Shown here piece by piece: positions 7,922 through 13,954 of a stretch of DNA of 33,880 bases. The stretch's first letter is position 1, and each line of letters starts with the position of its first letter. The notes under the pieces were generated by a model, which saw only the letters and a list, made by a program, of their open reading frames with translations, did not search any database and was not told the origin of the DNA. Source of the stretch: RGIG9379 sp031553005 (GTDB taxonomy: Bacteria; Bacteroidota; Bacteroidia; Bacteroidales; Paludibacteraceae); contig JAVBMA010000075.1 in the NCBI GenBank assembly GCA_031553005.1, positions 1 through 33,880 on the forward strand, given 5' to 3'. The translations under genes were made by a program, and so were the position numbers.

Positions 7922-8680
7922 TTAAGTTAGTCTTACAGGTATATTTTCTTTTGCCAAATATTTTTTCAGGTCGGGAATAGCTATTTCCTTAAAATGGAAA
8001 ATACTGGCAGCAAGGGCTGCATCGGCTTTTCCAATAGTGAAAGCATCTTTGAAATGTTCCATCGTACCGGCTCCACCGGAAGCAATAACCGGAATGGAAA
8101 GCGTTTCCGAAAGCACGGCTAACGCATCATTCGGAAAACCTTGTTTTACTCCGTCGTGGCTCATACTGGTAAAGAGAATCTCTCCCGCACCTCTTTCCTG
8201 CGCTTCTTTAGCCCAAGTAAACAATTTTTTATCTGTTGCAATACGTCCGCCATTCAGGAAACAAGTCCACTCACCATCTTTCAATTCTGCATCAATGGCA
8301 ACGGTAACCACTTGGTTTCCAAAATTCTTAGCAATTTCCGTAATCAATTCAGGATTTCTTATTGCTGCCGAATTGATGGATACTTTATCTGCTCCTGCAC
8401 TCAACAAGGTATCAACATCTTTCAATTCATAAATTCCGCCTCCTACTGTAAAAGGAATATTTACGTTGCGGGCAACACGTTTTACTAAATCTACAAATGT
8501 CTTACGTCCTTCATGGGTAGCTGTAATATCCAGAAAAACCAACTCATCAGCACCCTGACGGCTATATTCGGCTCCCAACTCTACCGGATCGCCTACGTCG
8601 CGGATATTCACAAAATTGACTCCTTTTACGGTTTTTCCGTTTTTAATATCAAGACATGGTATTATTCTCTTTGCTAACAT
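7922..8680 (-). CDS. hisF: Imidazole glycerol phosphate synthase cyclase subunit HisF
   Basis: HisF (252 aa) is the (beta-alpha)8 barrel that uses ammonia from HisH to turn PRFAR into imidazole glycerol phosphate and AICAR, a step in histidine synthesis. The catalytic aspartates are D11 (IIPCLDIKNGKTVKG) and D130 (VAIDAE). Phosphate-binding glycines appear in TVGGGI and IASGGAG. Length and both ends match the family. hisH lies upstream, but separated by a four-helix-bundle gene rather than by hisA, and no hisIE follows. Four octamer repeats (TTGAATAA type) lie directly upstream of its ATG. Confidence 0.97.
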   Translation of the reverse strand: MLAKRIIPCLDIKNGKTVKGVNFVNIRDVGDPVELGAEYSRQGADELVFLDITATHEGRKTFVDLVKRVARNVNIPFTVGGGIYELKDVDTLLSAGADKVSINSAAIRNPELITEIAKNFGNQVVTVAIDAELKDGEWTCFLNGGRIATDKKLFTWAKEAQERGAGEILFTSMSHDGVKQGFPNDALAVLSETLSIPVIASGGAGTMEHFKDAFTIGKADAALAASIFHFKEIAIPDLKKYLAKENIPVRLT

Positions 8681-8688
8681 AATAAATA

Positions 8689-8720
8689 ATTGAATAATTG
8701 AATAATTGAATAATTGAATT
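8689..8720. repeat. 8-bp tandem repeat, four copies (ATTGAATA)
   Basis: Three exact copies and one variant copy (ATTGAATT) lie between the four-helix-bundle gene and hisF, eight bases upstream of the hisF ATG. Confidence 0.9.
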
Positions 8721-8736
8721 GTCGAAATATTTACCT

Positions 8737-9126
8737 CTATTCAGTTATTCTGTTATTGTTTTTTTTTTTAGAATTTCTACGGGCAGTCACCATAATTTTT
8801 ATTATTTCTTCGCTTTCTTTACAGAGGTCTTGCAACAATGCCGGATTTATAATTGCTGCATCTTGTAATAATTCCAACCAAAACAATGTCTCATCAGCTT
8901 CCTCAATAACAATACTGATTTTACTATAAAATTCTGCATTTGATCTTGCTCTACATGCAGCACGATAATTAGCTGCAACTGATGTTCCTGAACGTAATAA
9001 TTGTTTTCCGATAACAGAAGCTTCCAACGTTTTGGGTAGTGACTGAGATAAACGAATAACTCTCAAAGCAAAGCTCTTTGTCCTGCTTTTCAAATCTTCC
9101 CGATATTGAAATTCACTCTTACCCAT
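8737..9126 (-). CDS. Four-helix bundle protein (S23/IVP family)
   Basis: A 129-aa helical protein of the family first found in 23S rRNA intervening sequences; the biochemical role is unknown. Diagnostic stretches are FALRVIRLSQSLP (18-30), LLRSGTSVAANYRAACRA (43-60) and EEADETLFWLELL (76-88). The C-terminal KKNNNRITE is low in complexity and is encoded by repeat DNA, so the end of the gene may have been extended by the repeat. It separates hisH and hisF, a site often occupied by hisA. Related proteins (Avd) accompany diversity-generating retroelements, but no reverse transcriptase is nearby. Confidence 0.88.
   Translation of the reverse strand: MGKSEFQYREDLKSRTKSFALRVIRLSQSLPKTLEASVIGKQLLRSGTSVAANYRAACRARSNAEFYSKISIVIEEADETLFWLELLQDAAIINPALLQDLCKESEEIIKIMVTARRNSKKKNNNRITE
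8739..8758 (+). repeat. 20-bp direct repeat flanking the four-helix gene, left copy
   Basis: ATTCAGTTATTCTGTTATTG matches 9147-9166 at 19 of 20 positions and 9131-9150 at 18 of 20. This copy overlaps the last codons of the four-helix-bundle gene. Confidence 0.7.
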
Positions 9127-9130
9127 TTAT

Positions 9131-9166
9131 ATTCAGTTATTCTATTATTCAGTTATTTTGTTATTG
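9131..9166 (+). repeat. 20-bp direct repeats flanking the four-helix gene, right copies
   Basis: Two overlapping degenerate copies (9131-9150 and 9147-9166) of the repeat at 8739-8758 lie just upstream of the gene's ATG. They can also be read as 8-bp tandem units of the ATTCAGTT/ATTCTATT type. Confidence 0.7.
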
Positions 9167-9168
9167 AT

Positions 9169-9762
9169 TTATATTTCCAAAAAATTCCTCAGGATTATCT
9201 CTCCCATCGCTCCGCTTTTTTCGGGATGAAACTGCACAGCGTAAAAATTATCTTTTTGCAAAGCTGCGCTGTAAGGATGAATATAATCGGTCGTGGCAAT
9301 TGTATCGGTTCCGACTGTTGCATAATAACTATGCACATAATAGAAATACGGGTCTTGAGGCAATCCCTTAAAAAGGGGGGAGTTGTTGTATTGAATGGTA
9401 TTCCAACCCATGTGAGGGACTTTATCTGCCTTTTCTGCGGGAATAAAGAGTTTTACCTTTTCGTCAAAAATTCCAAGGCAGGAAGTATCGCCTCCTTCTT
9501 CGGAAGATTTACACATCAACTGCATGCCAATGCAAATACCGAGTACGGGTTGTTTCAGCCCTTTGATTACCTCGTCCAGTTTATGTTGGCGCAGATACGC
9601 CATAGTTGTTCCTGCTTCTCCTACTCCGGGAAAAATAACTTTGTCCGCAGCTTTTATTTTTTCAATATCTCCGGTTATTTCTGCTTCGACTCCTAAACGC
9701 TTCATAGCGTAATCTACAGAAAAAATATTTCCGGCATTGTACTTTATGATGACTACACTCAC
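9169..9762 (-). CDS. hisH: Imidazole glycerol phosphate synthase glutaminase subunit HisH
   Basis: HisH (197 aa) is the class I glutamine amidotransferase that feeds ammonia to HisF. The nucleophile is C77 in LGICIGMQLM, and the catalytic pair is H179 and E181 in FHPEKSG. The N-terminus VVIIKYNAGNIFSVDYA matches the family with only one or two residues added. The start codon is GTG (9760-9762); no ATG lies close upstream. It is the first gene of the minus-strand his block, and degenerate heptamers precede it. Confidence 0.96.
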   Translation of the reverse strand: MSVVIIKYNAGNIFSVDYAMKRLGVEAEITGDIEKIKAADKVIFPGVGEAGTTMAYLRQHKLDEVIKGLKQPVLGICIGMQLMCKSSEEGGDTSCLGIFDEKVKLFIPAEKADKVPHMGWNTIQYNNSPLFKGLPQDPYFYYVHSYYATVGTDTIATTDYIHPYSAALQKDNFYAVQFHPEKSGAMGEIILRNFLEI

Positions 9763-9770
9763 TGTTGTAT

Positions 9771-9805
9771 AGTTGAAAATTGAAAGTTAAAAATTGAAAG
9801 TTGAA
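9771..9805. repeat. 7-bp tandem repeat, five copies upstream of hisH
   Basis: AGTTGAA, AATTGAA, AGTTAAA, AATTGAA and AGTTGAA are in phase, starting eight bases upstream of the hisH GTG start. Confidence 0.85.
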
Positions 9806-9978
9806 GATTTTCAGTCGGGCATTGAACAAAGGGAAGTAAAGCCTTGATTGGACAATGTTGATTTTCATCCTCAGATCTTTCCGTTTCCTTTATCTCTTGA
9901 ATAACCGGAGTCTCCGGCCTGTAAAGAAAATGGTAACACAAAGTAACTAATTTTTCACGGAAATATGTAAAATATCTC

Positions 9979-9986
9979 TACTTTTG
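9979..9986 (+). promoter_or_regulatory. Putative -7 box for the DUF6125-like gene
   Basis: TACTTTTG matches TAnnTTTG, the Bacteroidota -7 element, 82 bp before the ATG. A clear TTTG -33 box at the usual spacing is not seen, so the call rests on one element. Confidence 0.35.
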
Positions 9987-10068
9987 TTCGAATCAATCGA
10001 GAATAATCGTTGAATAATACTTCCGTAACATTCAACTAATTCCTGTAACGAATAAGTTGTAACTATAC

Positions 10069-10584
10069 ATGAATAATAAGATAGAAGAACTCAATCGCGA
10101 AGAGTTAATAGAGCTCGTCCGGATTTATGCTAAAAATATGCTGGCATTGGATGGGGTATGGTTTCAATCCATCGAGAAAAAATCGGGCATGGAAGAGGCA
10201 ATGGAACATGATCGCAACGCATGGAGAAAATATACAGAGATAGAAGCTAGACGCATCAAAGATTTTTTGAAACTGCCGGACAATTCGGGTATTGCAGGGT
10301 TAAAACAGGCTCTTGCATTTCGTTTTTATGCTGCTTTAAACGGTGATGAAATAATTACGGAGGGTGATAATGTTCTTATTTACCGTACGCTTTCCTGCCG
10401 TGTACAAAATGCCCGCGCACGCAAAGGTATGCCTTTTCATCCGTGTAAGTCTGTAGGCATACTGGAATACACTTATTTTGCAAAAGTAATTGACGAGCGA
10501 TTTGAATGCGAAGCTATCAGTTGTTATCCGGATGTTACGGATGATAGTTGCGCTTGTTCTTGGAAATTTATATTGAAATGTTGA
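10069..10584 (+). CDS. DUF6125-like cytoplasmic protein of unknown function
   Basis: A 171-aa protein without signal peptide or membrane segments. The N-terminal half has the pattern LNREELIELVRIYAKNMLALDGVWF then E..A...D..AW.KYT.IEARRIK, which I associate from memory with the DUF6125 family. The C-terminal half is rich in cysteine: C129 in SCRVQNARARKG, the Cys of FHPC, then ECEAISCYPD and a final C-x-C. This arrangement could bind a small molecule or metal; no function is established. It is a single-gene plus-strand unit, convergent with the UPF0303 gene. Its TGA is followed directly by a run of 11 T and 7 G. Confidence 0.8.
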   Translation: MNNKIEELNREELIELVRIYAKNMLALDGVWFQSIEKKSGMEEAMEHDRNAWRKYTEIEARRIKDFLKLPDNSGIAGLKQALAFRFYAALNGDEIITEGDNVLIYRTLSCRVQNARARKGMPFHPCKSVGILEYTYFAKVIDERFECEAISCYPDVTDDSCACSWKFILKC

Positions 10585-10602
10585 TTTTTTTTTTTGGGGG
10601 GG
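10585..10602 (+). repeat. T11-G7 homopolymer junction
   Basis: Eleven T then seven G follow the stop codon of the DUF6125-like gene without a gap. Such runs are prone to slippage and to sequencing error. Because it lies after the stop, length changes would not alter that protein. Confidence 0.9.
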
Positions 10603-10609
10603 TAAATGC

Positions 10610-10633
10610 AGAGACGCGGCATGCCACGTCTCT
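10610..10633. terminator. 24-bp near-perfect palindrome between convergent genes
   Basis: AGAGACGCGGCA is followed at once by TGCCACGTCTCT: 12-bp arms with one mismatch. GC content is far above the surroundings. It sits between two convergent stops, so it may act as a bidirectional terminator, but the sequence also resembles a dispersed palindrome (GAGACGTGGCATGCCACGTCTC type) that I recall from many Bacteroidota and cyanobacterial genomes. Confidence 0.65.
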
Positions 10634-10654
10634 ACTGATAACCATATTTTATAT

Positions 10655-11122
10655 TTATTTCAAATTGGCACGGATTCCGGTTATTGCCATTTCATGATCT
10701 TCCTCGCCGGTTAATCCGGAAACAGTTACCGTTCCTATCATGCCTTTTCCTTTCACAAGTAGAGGAAAGGCTCCTCCGCAAGGAGCATATTCGGCAAAAG
10801 GCAATCCGTGAGTTTCTTCCAATGTCGTATTTTCGCTTTTCAATTTGTATTCTATATACAAAGAGCTTTTACGAAACTTATTCGCCACACGGTTTTTCCG
10901 GATTACCCATTGGTCGTTTTCTGCGGTAGTACCGTCAAACGAATAATGAAAAATCTGATGATTGCCACGCATGATATCAATTGTGATATTCTTATTTTCT
11001 TTTCTTGCTTTATCGATAAGACACAATCCTATAGCCAAAGCTGTCTCATTAGTAAACTCACTAAATTGAAGTTCTTTTTCCTGATTTTCGAGTTCTTGTA
11101 AAAACTCCGTATAATTTTCCAT
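10655..11122 (-). CDS. UPF0303 / heme-degrading-domain (GlcG/HbpS-like) protein
   Basis: A 155-aa protein of the UPF0303 family (YBR137W-like), a branch of the GlcG/HbpS fold. Characteristic segments are FTNETALAIGLCLIDKARKENKNI (24-47), DIMRGNHQIFHY, and WVIRKNRVANKF, then LPFAEYAPCGGAFPL and GTVTVSGLTGEEDHEMAI near the C-terminus. Relatives have been linked to heme binding or protein targeting, but no clear enzymatic role is known. No signal peptide is seen. It lies downstream of thrC beyond a terminator, so it is probably transcribed on its own. Confidence 0.85.
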   Translation of the reverse strand: MENYTEFLQELENQEKELQFSEFTNETALAIGLCLIDKARKENKNITIDIMRGNHQIFHYSFDGTTAENDQWVIRKNRVANKFRKSSLYIEYKLKSENTTLEETHGLPFAEYAPCGGAFPLLVKGKGMIGTVTVSGLTGEEDHEMAITGIRANLK

Positions 11123-11202
11123 ATATTTTTATTTTGAAAAACAGTTAAAGGATATATAAACAGATTTTAGATTTGGCAACAAGGCAAAACAATTTTTATA
11201 AA

Positions 11203-11241
11203 TATTATACCCGTTAGCCAAATGAACCAACGGGTATAATA
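11203..11241 (-). terminator. Terminator hairpin after thrC
   Basis: Perfect 13-bp arms TATTATACCCGTT (11203-11215) and AACGGGTATAATA (11229-11241) are followed on the minus strand by TTTATAAAAATT. It lies 22 bp past the thrC stop and marks the end of the threonine operon. Confidence 0.75.
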
Positions 11242-11262
11242 AATATATGCTTCAACAAAATA

Positions 11263-12564
11263 TTATTGAGCTAATAAATACGATTTGAAAGATTCAAAAT
11301 CTTTAGACAATTCAATACTCTGTTTTTTACCTTTCATAAACTCCTGCAACTTTTGAGGAATTTCGACTTTCTCGCCGATAATACTTTCTACTGTTTCTAA
11401 AAATTTGGCAGGATGGGCTGTTTCTAAAAACACACCCACTTCATCCGGCTTTAAAAACTCTTTCAGAGCACGGTATCCGACTGCTCCATGCGGATCTAAC
11501 AGATAACCTGTTTCCTTATAAGTGTTTTTTACTGTTTCCTGTATCTCTTCATCGGTATAAGTACAACCTGCAATACCACTAATGATCGCATCATGCGAAT
11601 GTCCGTATAAATCCAGAATCCGGGCGAAATTACTCGGGTCTCCAACATCCATAGCATTGGCAATTGTGGTGATAGAAGGGCGGGGATTGTATTTTCCGGT
11701 CAAAAGATATTGCAAGAAAATGTCATTGCGATTATTGGCAGCAATAAAACGAGAAACAGGTAATCCCATCTTTTTTCCGAAAAGTCCGGCTGTGATATTT
11801 CCGAAGTTACCGCTTGGCACACAGAATACTACATTCTTATCTTTTCCTATTTTTTTCAATTGAGCATAGGCATAGAAATAATAAAATGCCTGAGGTAAAA
11901 AGCGAGCTACATTGATTGAATTGGCAGAAGTCAGGTTCATGTGCGCATTCAAAGCTTCATCCATAAATGCATTTTTGACCAAAGCCTGACAATCATCAAA
12001 TGTTCCGTCAATCTCCAATGCCGTAATATTCTGTCCAAGAGTAGTAAACTGAGATTCCTGTATTTTACTTACTTTTCCTTTGGGATAAAGAACGTATACA
12101 TGAATACCTTCAACTCCTAAGAATCCATTTGCAACGGCACTTCCCGTATCTCCGGAAGTTGCAACCAATACGTTTACATCTTTTTGGCCTTGTTTCTTAA
12201 TAAAATATCCCAACAAACGGGACATAAACCTCGCACCAACATCTTTAAATGCTAAAGTCGGGCCATGAAACAGTTCCAAGCTGTAAATATTATCATTTAC
12301 ATGTACCAAAGGCACATCAAAATTCAATGTTTCATATACAATCTTTTTCAAGGCTTCGGCTTCTACATCTTCACCGAAAAAAGCATCGGCCACCATGTAA
12401 GAGATTTCCTGAAAAGAAATATTCTGTATGTTTTCAAAAAAGGATCCGGGCAATTGTTTTATTACTTCCGGCATGTATAATCCTTTATCTGAAGCAAGCC
12501 CTTTAACTACTGCTTCCTGCAGCGTTGCTCTAGCTGCTTTTTTATTTGTACTATAATATAACAT
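11263..12564 (-). CDS. thrC: Threonine synthase
   Basis: ThrC (433 aa from the chosen start) converts O-phosphohomoserine to threonine with PLP. The PLP lysine is K107 in GPTLAFKDVGARF; the N-terminus MLYYSTN and the motif VLVATSGDTGSAVANGF are typical of the enterobacterial/Bacteroidota class. A longer frame reaches 12597 through a TTG codon, but ATG 12564 gives the conserved N-terminus. In related genomes thrC directly follows the apgM-like gene; here dinD and two palindrome repeats lie between, leaving a 282-bp upstream spacer that must carry read-through or a new promoter. Confidence 0.95.
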   Translation of the reverse strand: MLYYSTNKKAARATLQEAVVKGLASDKGLYMPEVIKQLPGSFFENIQNISFQEISYMVADAFFGEDVEAEALKKIVYETLNFDVPLVHVNDNIYSLELFHGPTLAFKDVGARFMSRLLGYFIKKQGQKDVNVLVATSGDTGSAVANGFLGVEGIHVYVLYPKGKVSKIQESQFTTLGQNITALEIDGTFDDCQALVKNAFMDEALNAHMNLTSANSINVARFLPQAFYYFYAYAQLKKIGKDKNVVFCVPSGNFGNITAGLFGKKMGLPVSRFIAANNRNDIFLQYLLTGKYNPRPSITTIANAMDVGDPSNFARILDLYGHSHDAIISGIAGCTYTDEEIQETVKNTYKETGYLLDPHGAVGYRALKEFLKPDEVGVFLETAHPAKFLETVESIIGEKVEIPQKLQEFMKGKKQSIELSKDFESFKSYLLAQ

Positions 12565-12762
12565 TTTAATTATGAATAACTTAATTGCAAGGAACAATAT
12601 TTAATTTCAGGCACAATTATACAAAAATTTCCGCAAATAACCGTTTTTTCTACATTTTTAAAATACAACACACTGATTAACAGTGTTTTCTATTTTTACA
12701 TATCACATTTTTCCTCTGTAAGCGAACTCCAACAACATGATACAGCTTTGATTTACAACGCT

Positions 12763-12804
12763 TTAAATACAATTATCACCTTGCTGATGTCAGCAAGGTG
12801 ATAA
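12763..12804 (+). repeat. 42-bp direct repeat with palindrome, copy 1 (thrC side of dinD)
   Basis: An exact 42-bp match to 13889-13930, in direct orientation. Its core, 12773-12804, is a perfect palindrome with 15-bp arms and a two-base TG centre. It lies 42 bp beyond the dinD stop and about 200 bp before the thrC start. On either strand it could form a stable hairpin, but no proper T tract follows. Confidence 0.95.
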
Positions 12805-12846
12805 CTATGAATTTGAGCTAACTATATAAATTTGAGTTACATACAA

Positions 12847-13665
12847 TTATTTCAATGCTTTATTTTTTTCATTTTTCAATCGCCGTTGTACTTTTTTTAC
12901 ATCTTCAGCAGGTGGTAGTTGTTCGGGAATTATCCCTCTGTCTAACAACATCTGACGAACAGCTGAATTATTATCAATATGTTCATTTTCTATCGGTTTT
13001 TGCCCATCGAGGTTTTTCGACTGAACATTTACACTCGTCATTTCAGCTGCAAGATCTTTTGCTTTTATACCTACAGTAGGAAGAAAATCGGCAACCGGGC
13101 GATTGCCTGGAACATGCATTTTTGTTTTCAATTGCAATGTACTCAACCGAAATAATGCCTGATCTCCTTTGGAACGAATCATCGCGAATCCTTTTTCATC
13201 CACTCCTCTCTCATATAATATAGAGGATAGCTGCTTTTCGGTTTGGCTTAATTTTTCACGTGCTTCTACACGTTCAAATTCCAAGATCCTTTTCTCTACA
13301 ATTTCTGCCCTTCGTGTTTGAACCGCAAAATAAGTTTGGGCAAAAGCCACTTGAGGTTTTTTACTATCGCCGTTTTGCGCAATCAGGTAACATGCATAGC
13401 GAGTTAAAAGAATGTCATCTACCTCATGCTGAGCACCTTTACCTGCTTCTATCACTTTGCTGATGTCAGCAAAGTGATATGAAAGATTTTCTCCGGCATT
13501 TTTACATGCTTCTTTAGCTTTGTCAATAGTATTTTCGAAGTTGCGCCATTGCGTATAACCTAACAATTTCTGCAAATCCCGTGCACTCCAACATTCAACT
13601 CCATTTAATTCGCAAACAACAGTTTCAAACAATTCAAATAATTTTTTAATTTCTTCGGTTTTCAT
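12847..13665 (-). CDS. dinD: DNA damage-inducible protein D (DinD) family
   Basis: A DinD-family protein (272 aa, the usual length). Residues 24-47 (ECWSARDLQKLLGYTQWRNF and following) are a BRO-N-like domain. The core motifs YHFADISKVIEAGKGAQ (63-79) and LLTRYACYLIAQNGD (86-100) are diagnostic, followed by a charged coiled-coil stretch at about 116-147. E. coli DinD is LexA-controlled and inhibits RecA-mediated reactions; this may not carry over. I see no clear LexA-like site in the AT-rich upstream DNA. The gene splits the threonine operon and is bracketed by exact 42-bp repeats. Codons 63-72 form a 30-bp palindrome almost identical to those repeats. Confidence 0.93.
   Translation of the reverse strand: MKTEEIKKLFELFETVVCELNGVECWSARDLQKLLGYTQWRNFENTIDKAKEACKNAGENLSYHFADISKVIEAGKGAQHEVDDILLTRYACYLIAQNGDSKKPQVAFAQTYFAVQTRRAEIVEKRILEFERVEAREKLSQTEKQLSSILYERGVDEKGFAMIRSKGDQALFRLSTLQLKTKMHVPGNRPVADFLPTVGIKAKDLAAEMTSVNVQSKNLDGQKPIENEHIDNNSAVRQMLLDRGIIPEQLPPAEDVKKVQRRLKNEKNKALK
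13450..13479 (-). repeat. In-frame 30-bp palindrome inside dinD
   Basis: TATCACTTTGCTGA and TCAGCAAAGTGATA are 14-bp perfect arms around a two-base centre, and cover exactly codons 63-72 (YHFADISKVI). The same 30 positions in the flanking intergenic repeats differ at only two bases, at mirror-image places (7 and 24), so both versions remain perfect palindromes. The flanking version would read YHLADISKVI. Confidence 0.95.
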
Positions 13666-13954
13666 TGTGATTATTTTTTAATTGATTATTAAGGAAACAA
13701 GTATTTTTCTAAAAACATAATTTCAGCCTTTTTAGTATTCTTAAAATATAAAATCTATTGTTTTTTTGTTAATTACCACAAAATAAAATCATATAAATCT
13801 GATTATCTGATATTTATATTTTTATATATCTTGATTTTTCTCTTTATATCCACATCCAAAACAACACAAATACCTAATTTCCAGTAGATTAAATACAATT
13901 ATCACCTTGCTGATGTCAGCAAGGTGATAATTGTATAACTTAATTGCAAACTAT
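13666..13954. other. Spacer between the apgM-like gene and dinD
   Basis: This 289-bp spacer is very AT-rich (13680-13880) and holds the 42-bp repeat and 44-bp palindrome (13889-13936). It must contain the dinD promoter unless dinD is transcribed through from thrA; no convincing TAnnTTTG box or LexA-like palindrome was found by eye. Confidence 0.5.
13889..13930 (+). repeat. 42-bp direct repeat with palindrome, copy 2 (apgM side of dinD)
   Basis: An exact copy of 12763-12804. Here the palindrome extends to 44 bp (13893-13936) with perfect 21-bp arms and a TG centre. It begins 19 bp past the stop codon of the upstream gene, so it could also serve as its hairpin terminator, although the T tract after it is poor. 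Confidence 0.95.

Larger units (their letters stand above)
9763..10068. other. Divergent intergenic region between hisH and the DUF6125-like gene
   Basis: This 306-bp spacer must hold promoters for both directions. It contains the heptamer array 9771-9805, a small inverted repeat CCGGAG/CTCCGG at 9905-9917, and a TACTTTTG box (9979-9986) facing the plus-strand gene. I see no leader peptide rich in His codons upstream of hisH. Confidence 0.6.

Noticed and set aside
8737..9126. Diversity-generating retroelement accessory protein (Avd)
   Set aside because: The four-helix family is right, but there is no reverse transcriptase, template repeat or variable repeat in the window.
9662..9941. Two short minus-strand frames upstream of and overlapping hisH
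   Set aside because: They translate the heptamer repeats and the first part of hisH in wrong frames; no protein family is recognisable.
12564..12597. Longer thrC start at 12597
   Set aside because: The extra 11 residues begin with TTG and precede the conserved MLYYSTN start of threonine synthase.
12763..13930. dinD as part of an insertion sequence
   Set aside because: No transposase or terminal inverted repeats are present, and DinD is not a known transposase. The flanking repeats are direct and internally palindromic, so I report a cassette-like arrangement rather than an IS.
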